A stretch of 64,000 nucleotides of DNA from Prado023 sp963777855 (GTDB lineage Bacteria; Actinomycetota; Actinomycetes; S36-B12; CAIYMF01), in assembly GCA_963777855.1 (NCBI GenBank), contig CAVZRW010000009.1:221467-285466 (forward strand), in the 5' to 3' direction. The notes beneath the pieces are model-generated. The model worked only from the letters and a program-made list of their open reading frames with translations, did not search any database and was not told where the DNA came from. Positions within the stretch are counted from its first letter, which is position 1. Each line of letters begins with the position of its first letter. The position numbers and the translations under genes are program-made. Positions 49,589 to 57,484 of the stretch are shown here, one piece after another.

Positions 49589-51466
49589 CGGGACTCCAGG
49601 GGGCTGGGAAAGGTTCAGCGCAGCAGCCGCAGCGAGCCGGGGTCGACCGAGACGGCGGCCATCAGCCCTCCCATCAGCGCACCGGTGACGCCGGGGCAGC
49701 AGACGTCCTGCCCGGCGAGGAAGAGACCGCCGATCGGCGTGCGCGGACGCAGCGCATCGTTCAGGAAGCGATCCGGCGACGTCGACAGGCCGTACATCGC
49801 CCCGTGCTCGGCGCCGGTGTACGTCGCGACCGACACCGGCGTCGAACTCGTCACGAAGTTCACCATCGGCGCCAGCCGCGGGTAGTGCCGGCTGAACTGC
49901 GCGAGCAGCTTGTGCTCGATCCGTTCCTTCATCTCCACGTACGCCGTCTCGCGCAGGTCGCCGCGGTGCATGCCTTCGTGCTCCCATGCCTTGAACGCAT
50001 CGGGGTCGACGAACGAGACGATCTCGCAGGTGTGCCGGTGCTTCGGCCCCGGATCGTGGCTCGGATCCTTCAGCGACGGGAACGACACGAACACCATCGG
50101 CGCGTCGGAATCCCCGGCCGGATCGCTCCAGAGCGAATCGACGTTCCAGTCCTCGTAGATCCAGTCGTTGGCCGTGCTCGCCCCGTTGCTGGCGATGTCG
50201 CCCTCGAGGCCGAGGTAGAGACCGACGTAACCGACCGAAGGCTCGACGGCGAGCGCATCCTGCGCCCACTCGTAGCTGACTTCCTCCGACGGCAGCATGT
50301 GAATCGTGTTGCGGATGCCGGCGTCCGAAATCACGCACCGCGCGTCGATCAGCGTGCCGTCGGTGAGTGCGACGCCGAGGACATGGCGGTCCTCGACGCG
50401 CCTGGGCGACTCCCGCGCCGGCACGCAGTTCGCCGCCAGCCGCCGTGATCGTGCGCGCGAATTCAGTTGCGAACACGCCCGACCCGCCGACCGGGTACCA
50501 CGCGCCGTCGAGGTAGCTTCCCATCGTGACCGCGTGGATCGCGAACGACGCTCACTGGGACGGCCGCCGTGATCGCCCCACTGCGCGGCCAGCAGCGCCC
50601 GCAGCTTCGGGTCGCTGAGCGCGCTCTCCGATCACCTCGCTGATGGTGCGACCGACCCAGCGCTCGATCTCTTCGTCCTTCCACCACATCAGGCCGCGCG
50701 CCACGATCTGCGGCATCGAGTGCGCGGCAAAGACCGCCTCGAGCGCCTTGCGCGCCGCGCGCATCGACTCGAAGTAGCGGTCGATGCCTTCCAGGCTGCC
50801 TGCCGGGAAGTGCGCCTTCAACGAAGCGACCAGCCGTTGCGCCGGGCGCTCGAAGTCGAACACGAAGCCGGGGAAATGCGCGCGGTCGTAAACGCGCCCC
50901 ATGGACGCCATCGGGATGCCGGCCGGCGTGAGCGTGTCGAAGATCTTCTTCGCGGGGCCAGGTTCGCCGTCGATGTCGCCGGCGCCGCCGATGTAATGCA
51001 CGCCGACGTTGAATCGATACCCCGTGGCGCTCGAACGCCTGCGTCAGCCCCCGAGCTGCTGGTGCCGCTCGAGGACCAGGACGCGCTTGCTTTCCTTGGC
51101 CAGCGCGGCGGCCGCTGTGCGAGCCCGCCGATCCCCGACCCGATGACGATCACATCCAGTTCGACGCGGTTGGAGCACCTCCTGACTATGACACCGCTCA
51201 ACGGCTGCGCGGCGTTGACGCCAGTCAACCGGCGTCGGTATGTAACAGGGAAACGGTTCAGGCGCCGTCGGTTGCCAGCAGCGCGAACGAAGCGAGCCAG
51301 TGCGTACCGACGTACTCGCCCTCGATGGACGCGGGCAGGAGAACGGCCAGGTGTTCTTCGATGGTGCGCTCGACCGGACCGGCCAGCGACGCCGGCAGCT
51401 CGGGCAGCAACTGGCGCCAGCACCATGCACGTGACAGGTTGGGGCCGTGCAGGTGGACGATCTTCG
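49522..51466. repeat. Left arm of the fold-back inverted duplication
   Basis: This arm is the reverse complement of 51530-53401, apart from many indels in the right copy. The arms meet around a 63-base unpaired spacer (51467-51529). At the tip, GTGCAGGTGGACGATCTTCG (51447-51466) faces CGAAGATCGTCCACCTGCAC (51530-51549). Confidence 0.95.
49615..51168 (-). CDS. CrtI/RetSat-like FAD oxidoreductase, frameshifted
   Basis: The protein belongs to the phytoene desaturase, carotenoid isomerase and retinol saturase group of FAD enzymes. It begins DVIVIGSGIGGL (FAD fold) and has VGVHYIGGAG, then YFESMRAARKALEAVFAAHSMPQIVARGLMWWKD, GSYLDGAWYPVGGSGVFATEFART, ISDAGIRNTIHMLPSEEVSYEW and the C-terminal FAD motif GGLFLAGQDVCCPGVTGALMGGLMAA. 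Length of about 510 residues is normal. The N-terminal third is split by indels (near 51,110, 51,030, 50,630 and 50,440); the C-terminal 270 residues are one open frame. Substrate is unknown; a lipid or isoprenoid double bond is likely. ppk2 follows 27 bases downstream. Confidence 0.83.
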
Positions 51467-51529
51467 GGTCGCCCGGATCGCTGATGCGCGCGGGTGTCAG
51501 CCACGTGATCAGCGAGTCCGCGGTCGGCT
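51258..51529 (-). CDS. DUF2891 protein, C-terminal fragment
   Basis: The last 90 residues of a DUF2891 protein are readable: SLITWLTPARISDPGD, KIVHLHGPNLSRAWCWRQLLPELP, then EEHLAVLLPASIEGEYVGTHWLASFALLA. The HLHGxNLSRAW and HWLASFA words mark the family, whose function is unknown. The gene would continue to the right on the minus strand, but the sequence turns back on itself at 51,530, so its first two thirds are missing. It lies directly upstream of the FAD oxidoreductase. Confidence 0.75.
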
Positions 51530-51728
51530 CGAAGATCGTCCACCTGCACGGCCTGAACCTGTCACGTGCATGGTGCTGGCGCCAGTTGCTGCCCGAGCTG
51601 TAGGCGTCGCTCCGCGTCCGTCGAGCGCACCATGAAGAACACCTGGCCGCTTCCCTGCACGCATCCAGGAGTACGTCGTTGCGCACTGGCTCGCTTCGTT
51701 CGCGCTGCTGGCAACCGACGGCGCCTGA
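51530..51728 (+). pseudogene. DUF2891 fragment, fold-back copy
   Basis: A degraded copy of the C-terminal fragment at 51258-51529: KIVHLHGLNLSRAWCWRQLLPEL is followed by a premature stop at about 51,601 and a shifted remainder. It should not be counted as a second gene. Confidence 0.85.
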
Positions 51729-51822
51729 ACCGTTTCCGTGAGCAAGTACCGACGCCGGTTGACTGGCGTCAACGCCGCGCAGCCGTTGTTGAGCGGTGTC
51801 ATAGCAGCCAGGGAGTGTCACC

Positions 51823-53312
51823 GTGTCTAACTGGGATGTGATCGTCATCGGGTCGGGGATCGGCGGGCTCGCAGCGGCCGCCGCGCTGGCCAAGGAAAGC
51901 AAGCGCGTATGGTCCTCGACCGCGCCAGCTCGGCTGACGCAGGCATTCGTAGAGCGCCACGGGTATCGATTAGACGTCGGCGTGCATTACATCGGCGGCG
52001 CCGACGGCGAACCTGGCCCCGCGAAGAAGATCTCGACACGCTCCGCGCACATCCGATGGCGTCCGTGGCGCACGTTTACGACCGCGCGCACTTCCCCGGC
52101 TTCGTGTTCAAGCTGGAGCGCGCCCGGCGCAACGCTGGTCGGCTCGTTGAAGGCGCACTTCCCGCAGGAACTGGAAGGCATCGACCGCTACTTCGAGTCG
52201 ATGCGCGCGGCGCGCAAGGCGCTCGAGGCGGTCTTTGCCCGCGCACTCGATGCCGCAGATCGTGGCGCGCGGCCTGATGTAGTGGAAGAACAAAGAGATC
52301 GAGCGCTGGGTCGGTCGCACCGTGCGCGAGGTGATACGGAGAGTGCGTCAGCGACCCGAAGCTGCGGGCGCTGCTGGCCGCGCAGTGGGGCTCGACGCAG
52401 CCGTCCAGCGAGGCGTCGTTCACAATCCACGCGGTCACGATGGGAAGCTACCTCGACGGCGCGTGGTTCGGTGCGGGGCGTAGCTGAAATTCGCGCGCAC
52501 GGATCACGGCGAGCTGGCGGCGAACTGCGTGCAGGCACAGAAGTCGCCCAGGTGCGCGTCAAGCACATGTGCCTCAGCATCGCGCGCGCACGCTGATCGA
52601 CGCGCGGTGCGTGATTTCGGACGCCGGCATCCGCAACACGAGATTCACATGCTGCCGTCGGAGGAAGTCAGGCATAGGGGCGCAGGACGCTCGCCGTCGA
52701 GCCTTCGGTCGGTTACGTCAGCCCTTCTACCTCGGGTCGAGGGCGACATCGCCAGCAACGGGGCGAGCACGGCCGACGACTGGATCTACGAGGACTGGAA
52801 CGTCGGATTCGCTCTGGAGCGATCCGCCGGGGATTCCGACGCGCCGATGGTGTTCGTGTCGGTTCCCGTCGTTGAAGGATCCCAGGCCACGAATGCGGGG
52901 CCCGAGCACCTCCTCGAGATCGTTTCGTTGGTTGAGATCCGGATGCGTTCAAGGCGTGGAGACACGAAGGCATGCACCGCGGCGAGCCGCGCGAGGCAGC
53001 GTACGTCGAGATGAAGGAGCGGATCGAGCACGAGCTGCTGGCGCAGTTCGGCCGGCACTACCCGCGCCTGGCGCCGATGGTGAACTTCGTGACGAGTTCG
53101 AGCGCCCAGTCGGTCGCGACGTACACCGGCGCCGACACGGGCGATGTACGGCCTGTGAGCATCACCGGATCGCCTGAACGATGCGCTGCGTTCCGCGCAC
53201 GCCGATGGCGGCTTCCTCGCCGGGCAGGACGTCTGCTGCCCGCGTGCGCTGATGGGAGGGCTGATGGCCGCCGTCTCCGGTCGACCCCGGCTTGCTGCGG
53301 GCTGTACGCTGA
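51823..53312 (+). pseudogene. CrtI/RetSat-like oxidoreductase, fold-back copy
   Basis: Copy of the gene at 49615-51168. It begins GTG with SNWDVIVIGSGIGGLAAAAA, which shows better than the left copy what the true N-terminus is, then breaks into many frames (for example SMRAARKALEAVFARALDAA, DDWIYEDWNVGFAL and MVNFVTSSSAQSVATYTGA). About one indel per 60-100 bases is needed to follow it. Useful only for correcting the left copy. Confidence 0.88.
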
Positions 53313-53334
53313 ACCTTCCCAGCCCCCTGGAGTC

Positions 53335-53401
53335 ATGACCCTTGCCTCCTCGACCCCGCAACAACAACCCGCCCGCAAGGGCAACGGCGCAACCGCCAGC
53401 G
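53335..53401 (+). pseudogene. First 22 codons of ppk2, fold-back copy
   Basis: MTLASSTPQQQPARKGNGAT repeats the start of ppk2 in the opposite direction. It stops at the second joint. The left copy has an indel in CCCGCGACGATGACC where this one reads through, so this copy gives the better N-terminus. Confidence 0.85.
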
Positions 53402-53417
53402 CCAATTTGCCTTGTAG

Positions 53418-53439
53418 CCTACTGGTTCAGCATATTGCT
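53418..53439 (+). other. Adapter-like sequence at the second chimeric joint
   Basis: The stretch contains CCT, ACT, GGTTCAG and TATTGCT in the order and nearly the spacing of the nanopore ligation adapter end (TACTTCGTTCAG then TTACGTATTGCT), with about five missing bases. GC content and gene content change completely across it. The orientation is the one expected for an adapter at the start of the molecule on the right. Confidence 0.75.
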
Positions 53440-53628
53440 CTCTCCGGAAGCGTCTTTAAAATTGATCTTTTTGCCATTGAGGTCTTCGACCGTGAAATCC
53501 GGGGGCGAAACGGGCTTCGCATAGGCATGGAATACGGTTGATGCAGCCTGACAGGGTTCCCCAAAAGCGCCCCATCCCAGGGTGCAAAGAATGGCTGCCG
53601 CCATAAAAACCTTCAAATACCGGGGCAT
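53440..53628 (-). CDS. Exported thioredoxin-like (TlpA/AhpC-type) protein, N-terminal fragment
   Basis: ATG 53628 follows an excellent GGAGGAGA site. A signal peptide (YLKVFMAAAILCTLGWGAFG, cleavage near CQAAS) leads to VSPPDFTVEDLNGKKINFKDASGE, the conserved N-terminal strand of periplasmic TlpA/AhpC-type thioredoxins. The CxxC active site would come about 25 residues later but lies beyond the joint at 53,439, so redox class is not known. It is the first gene of the deltaproteobacterial-like piece. Confidence 0.7.
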
Positions 53629-53738
53629 ATCTCCTCCTTTTCTGTCTCCCGACGTAACCCTTCAGTGACGGGGGGCCCGGGGCAGGTTTTGTTGTGGCCT
53701 GGGGGTCCGGGCGGTACGCGCCGGAAGCATCGGCCGGG

Positions 53739-53903
53739 ATGGGCAGGGACTCGAAGAAAGTACTGAACCTCCGCAAGAAGAGGCGGGAGGCCTTGGCCCC
53801 CGCCCCCTCCACGAAGAAATCACCGCCTCATGGTTCCAAGCGGACCGCCCGGACCCCCAGGCCAGGGGACCACTTTGCCTTTACGCCCGACCTTAATCCG
53901 TAG
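53739..53903 (+). CDS. Small basic ORF, doubtful
   Basis: A 54-residue Lys/Arg/Pro-rich frame (GRDSKKVLNLRKKRREALAP, then TPRPGDHFAFTPDLNP) lies between the thioredoxin-like gene and the first promoter. It lacks a convincing ribosome binding site and I know no family like it. It may be chance in GC-rich intergenic sequence. Confidence 0.25.
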   Translation: MGRDSKKVLNLRKKRREALAPAPSTKKSPPHGSKRTARTPRPGDHFAFTPDLNP

Positions 53904-53951
53904 CGGCTGGCCACCCGTGACTGAACGGTTACCTCCCGACCAAAACCGCCC

Positions 53952-53980
53952 TTGCATTTTTTCGAGTATTTGTATATCAT
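53952..53980 (+). promoter_or_regulatory. Sigma-70-type promoter
   Basis: TTGCAT (53952-53957), 17-base AT-rich spacer, TATCAT (53975-53980). It is about 240 bases upstream of the lipoprotein gene at 54223 and nothing clearly coding lies between. Confidence 0.55.
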
Positions 53981-54068
53981 AAGAAAAAAAGAACGGCAAT
54001 GACCCAGATGGTTCCTTCTCCGCGCGGCATACGGAGAAGAGGGACATGGAAAACATTGTATTTTTTTC

Positions 54069-54097
54069 TTGACTAAAAAAACAACTTTTGTTAGGGT
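54069..54097 (+). promoter_or_regulatory. Sigma-70-type promoter for the small lipoprotein
   Basis: TTGACT (54069-54074), 17-base spacer rich in A, then TAGGGT (54092-54097). The -35 is strong and the -10 weak. Transcription would begin about 120 bases before the GTG at 54223. Confidence 0.55.
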
Positions 54098-54222
54098 GGA
54101 TATCGAAAAAGAGGAGGGGATGATTGATCCTTCCATCTTCGTCCGTTCTCTCCCGGCAGCAGAGACACCCTTGTTGCCCATGTTTATGCTGTTATTTGTT
54201 AAACGAAAGGAGGTGAAGGGGA

Positions 54223-54378
54223 GTGAAGAAACTGGTAAGCATGGTGTTGGCTTTGGCGGTTTTGGCGGTGTTTTCCTTTGGTTGCGGGACGTATGTGGCT
54301 AAGGATACCAAGGTGAAATGCCCGAAGTGCGGTGCGGTATTCACGATTGACGAAGGATTAAAGGCCATTGGACCGTAA
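54223..54378 (+). CDS. Small zinc-ribbon lipoprotein (51 residues)
   Basis: The GTG at 54223 follows a near-perfect AAAGGAGGTG site. The product has a lipoprotein signal (KKLVSMVLALAVLAVFSF then GCG, Cys as lipidation site) and a mature part of about 30 residues, GTYVAKDTKVKCPKCGAVFTIDEGLKAIGP. CPKCG is half of a zinc ribbon, so a dimer or partner may complete the site. Two promoters precede it. It is too short for usual ORF cut-offs, yet start, ribosome site, signal and stop all agree. Function unknown; a membrane-anchored metal-binding or envelope stress role is possible. Confidence 0.8.
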   Translation: MKKLVSMVLALAVLAVFSFGCGTYVAKDTKVKCPKCGAVFTIDEGLKAIGP

Positions 54379-54431
54379 GGTAAGGATAAAGCCCGGACGT
54401 CCATAGGTAGCAGTTGTCAATCCCCATTACG

Positions 54432-55036
54432 ATGCATCGTAAAAGATTAGGGGAAGGACAAAAGTTCTTCCCCTATTTTTATCTCTTCTTTTTTTCCTTT
54501 TTTCTTTTCGGTCTCCTGTCTCCGGGCCCGGTAAACGCCCAGGGAACCGCGCGGGAGAAGCTTTCCCCGTTTGATCGTCTGGCCGAAGAAGCGACCCTCC
54601 TCAATAAACGCGGCCAGGCGGACCAGGTCATTGCCCTCCTCGAACCTTCCCGGAACGACCGGAAAAACGACAGCGCCCTTTTTTTCAATGAATTGGGAGT
54701 GGCCTACCGTAAGAAGGAGAGGCTCGCCGATGCGATCGGGGCCTACCGGGCGGCTCTGGCCCGGGACCCCGAAAACCCGGTCATCATGAAAAACCTCGGC
54801 GACGCCCATTTGCTCAAAAAGGAATACCCGGCAGCCGTCGAGCAGTATGAGAAGGCTCTCCAATCCAACCCCCGCTTCCATCAGGCCCACGCCAGTCTCG
54901 GCATCGCGTATTACAAATGGAAAAGTACCCCCGGGCCCTGGAGGAGTTTGAAATCGTTCTGAAGCTCGACCCCCAGAACGAACAGGCCCAAAAATATAAA
55001 GAAGCGATCCTCAAAAAAAAGAAGAATTCAAAATAA
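54432..55036 (+). CDS. Exported TPR protein, one frameshift
   Basis: A signal or anchor segment (FFPYFYLFFFSFFLFGLLSPGPV) is followed by at least three tetratricopeptide units: ADQVIALLEPSRNDRKNDSALFFNELGVAYRKKERLADAIGAYRAAL, DPENPVIMKNLGDAHLLKKEYPAAVEQYEKAL and NPRFHQAHASLGIAYYK. One missing A near 54,922 shifts the frame; restoring it continues KYPRALEEFEIVLKLDPQNEQAQKYKEAILKKKKNSK to TAA 55034-55036. TPRs mediate protein contacts, here probably in the periplasm. The start ATG has only a weak ribosome site; a TTG at 54414 is the alternative. Confidence 0.8.
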
Positions 55037-55045
55037 TTTTTCAAC

Positions 55046-55195
55046 TTTTTAGCCCAGAGGACACAGAGTCCACAGAGGGTAAAAATCAAAGGCACGGAAA
55101 ATCCGATTGCCTGAATTTTTTCATAAGGATTCGAAAAATCCGTAGGGTATTGCTTTTCAATTCTCTGTGACTCTGTGCCCTCTGCGGCCAATCGG
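55046..55195. repeat. Inverted CTCTGTG-type intergenic repeat
   Basis: CAGAGGACACAGAGTCCACAG near 55,050-55,075 and the opposite-sense CTCTGTGACTCTGTGCCCTC near 55,162-55,185 form an inverted pair around a 90-base AT-rich core. Such words are widespread between genes in many environmental bacterial genomes. No gene lies in 55037-55274. Confidence 0.55.
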
Positions 55196-55274
55196 TTTTT
55201 ATTTCGGATTTTTTCCAGATGCATTCCCTTTCCCATTCCGGTCATGAAAAATCGCTCCAAGGAGACGCTAGCGC

Positions 55275-56462
55275 ATGCGCAAAATCCTGCATATCGACAT
55301 GGACGCCTTTTATGCCTCCGTCGAGCAGCGGGATAATCCCTCCCTGAAGGGGCGGCCCGTAATTGTGGGCGGGGACGCGGAAAAGCGGGGGGTCGTTTCC
55401 GCCGCCTCCTACGAGGCCCGCGCCTTCGGGGTCCATTCGGCCATGCCTGCCTCGCAGGCCAGGAGGCTCTGCCCCCAGGGGGTTTTTCTTCCGGTGCGCA
55501 TGGACCGCTACCGGCAGGTCTCCGGCCAGATTTTCGCGATCTTTCAGGAGTACACCCCCCTGATCGAGCCCCTCTCCCTGGACGAGTCCTTTCTGGATGT
55601 AACCGGATGCGAGACCCTGTTCGGCCCGGCCCCGGAGATCGCCGCGGCCATCAAGAGGAAAATCCTGGCCCGGACCGGCCTGACCGCTTCCGCGGGCATT
55701 GCCCCCAACAAGTTTCTCGCCAAAATCGCCTCGGACTGGAGAAAGCCGGACGGGTTGGTGGAAATCAAACCCGAGGAGGTCGGGGCTTTCCTGGAGAACC
55801 TGCCCGTTTCCAAGCTGTGGGGCGTCGGCAAATCCACGGAAGAGGTCCTCAAAGGGATGGGGATTCTGCGCGCCGGGCCAGCTGGCCCAGTATCCCCCGG
55901 AAGGGATCGAAAAGAAAGCTGGGGAAATTCGGCCTGGAGCTGCTCGCCCTGGCCCGGGGGGAAGACGACCGCCCGGTTGTCCCCCACGAGGAGGCCAAGT
56001 CCCTCAGCCAGGAGCAGACCTTCACGCCGGATCTTCAGGATCGGCAAGTCATGGAACAGATCCTTTTGGATCAGGCGGAACAGGTCGGCTGGGAACTGCG
56101 CAAGCAGAAATTAAAAGGTCAGACGGTTCATTTGAAGGTCCGGTATCCCGATTTCACCCTGATCACCCGCAGCCAGACCCTGTCCGCTCCCCACCGATGC
56201 CGGGATGGAAATTTATCGAACCGCCGTGAAGCTTCTGGAGAAGACCGAGGTCCGCGTCGCGAAAGGCGCGGCTTCTCGGGGTCGGCGTCTCCAACTTGCG
56301 CCGCCGCGACGCCCCTCATCAGCGGGGTCTGTTTGACTCCTATCGGGAAAAAGAGGAAAAATCGCTGGAGGCGGTCGACAAGATCTGGGAGCAAATTCGG
56401 ACCGGAGGCCATCAAACGGGCGTCGCTTTTGGAGAGAAAGAAAAAAGTGGATGGTTTCGTAA
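55275..56462 (+). CDS. dinB: DNA polymerase IV, frameshifted
   Basis: DinB is a Y-family translesion polymerase. The N-terminal 205 residues are in one frame: ILHIDMDAFYASVEQRDNP (first metal Asp), VSAASYEARAFGVHSAMPASQA, LSLDESFLDVTGCE (second metal residues), LTASAGIAPNKFLAKIASDW and VSKLWGVGKSTEEVLKGMG (HhH). Later frames give LGKFGLELLALARGEDDRPVVP, SLSQEQTFTPDLQD and LKVRYPDFTLITRSQTL of the little-finger domain, ending near EAIKRASLLERKK. Indels near 55,878, 55,910, 56,195, 56,270 and 56,400 are required. One extra A in the run at about 56,440 probably hides the stop, which would then be TAA at 56460-56462. Confidence 0.87.
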
Positions 56463-56660
56463 AAAGTCCATCAGTCCCGCCCGGAGCGGGATTGCGCTTC
56501 AACTTCGCCGTTGCAGGCATAACGCTCTTGGGATTCATGAATAGCCCCTCGATTATTCGCGCGCCTTGCATAGGTAGGGGCGACGCTGCGCGTGCCCGGA
56601 TCGGGCCGCGAAGCATCGCGCCCCTACGAGTTGCAACCATCGTTTTGCGCGTCTTCTCTG
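56463..56660. repeat. Intergenic repeat-like block after dinB
   Basis: The gap between convergent dinB and the HD gene holds GTAGGGGCGACGCTGCGCGT and, about 35 bases on, CGAAGCATCGCGCCCCTAC, an imperfect terminal inverted repeat (about 56,573-56,630). Upstream is TTTCGTAAAAAGTCCATC with an inverted CCCGCCCGGAGCGGG hairpin. Both words are familiar as dispersed repeats in environmental genomes. Confidence 0.5.
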
Positions 56661-57455
56661 CGAGCTCATCAAGAAACAATCAATCTTCTGTATTATCCGG
56701 ATCCCTCCTCTTCCTCCGCGGAGTTCCTCGGCAAACCGCTCCTTTAAAAATTTATGGATCTCCTCTCCGATCTTCAAACCCAGGTCGATGAACTCCGGGC
56801 CGTACCTCTTGCCGGTCGCGGTGCGGAAGGTGTCTCGAATCCGCCGGATTCCTTTCATCCCCCGGGGAAAGCGGGAAATCAAGCGGGGGATGGACGCCTT
56901 GGAAAAACGGAGCATCTTCCAGAGCGTCACCGTGAAATTGTCCGGCCCCCACCGGAATTTGTCCGCGTCATAAAGCGCATCGCTCACGATCTGCCCCCAG
57001 GCGGTAGCGAGCGGTTGGGGCTCGGTAAACGCCTCGTGGTTGGCAATGGCCGCGAGGATGCATCTCCCCTCTTCCTCTTCCAGGGAAAACGAACTCAGAA
57101 CGGGTTCGGCCGCGTGGGCGCTGGCCCGGGCATGATCCTTTTCGCCGCGGCGGAGGTCATGGAGAAGCCCCGCGATCTGCGCCAGGACGGCCGCCTCCCG
57201 GCGGCGGGAGGCTTCCGGAAAAAGCCCGGCCCCTTCCCGGTACGCCAGGGCGCCCGCCTCCACGGCTACCTTTTCCGCGTGCTCCACGCCGTGCCCCAAA
57301 TCATCCTGAAGGTTTCCCCGAATGTGGGCGCGGCAACACCGGACCCTCGGATCCAGGGCAAAGAGATTTTCGGAAACCCGGAGGTCTTCCTGGCAGGCGT
57401 CATAAAAACGGGGGGGAGGAAACGAGGCGGCAATCCTCAGGGAGGTCTGGATCAT
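56553..57455 (-). CDS. HD-domain phosphohydrolase
   Basis: The metal-binding HD signature is complete: His in HGVEHAEKVAVEA, His-Asp in QIAGLLHDLRRGEKDHA, His in AAIANHEAF and Asp in SDALYDADKFRW. The N-terminus (RIAASFPPPRFYDACQEDLRVSENLF) and the C-terminus (FIDLGLKIGEEIHKFLKERFAEEL) are helical. ATG 57455 lies 30 bases after the stop of the cdaA-ybbR gene, so they are probably cotranscribed. A role in nucleotide second-messenger turnover is an attractive guess, but HD proteins have many substrates. The last 30 residues run into an intergenic repeat, so the true stop may be earlier, near 56,690. Confidence 0.8.
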   Translation of the reverse strand: MIQTSLRIAASFPPPRFYDACQEDLRVSENLFALDPRVRCCRAHIRGNLQDDLGHGVEHAEKVAVEAGALAYREGAGLFPEASRRREAAVLAQIAGLLHDLRRGEKDHARASAHAAEPVLSSFSLEEEEGRCILAAIANHEAFTEPQPLATAWGQIVSDALYDADKFRWGPDNFTVTLWKMLRFSKASIPRLISRFPRGMKGIRRIRDTFRTATGKRYGPEFIDLGLKIGEEIHKFLKERFAEELRGGRGGIRIIQKIDCFLMSSQRRRAKRWLQLVGARCFAARSGHAQRRPYLCKARE

Positions 57456-57484
57456 CTCTTCGTAGATGTCGCCCTTTTCCGCCT

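Larger units (their letters stand above)
51530..53401. repeat. Right arm of the fold-back inverted duplication
   Basis: Reverse complement of the left arm with a much higher rate of small deletions, and with no gene content of its own. It ends inside the ppk2 coding sequence, 67 bases after that ATG, where adapter-like sequence follows. Confidence 0.95.

Noticed and set aside
49522..53401. Long inverted repeat as a transposon or phase-variable inverton
   Set aside because: No transposase or recombinase, no target duplication, strongly unequal error rates in the arms, and adapter-like sequence at one end; a fold-back read explains all of it.
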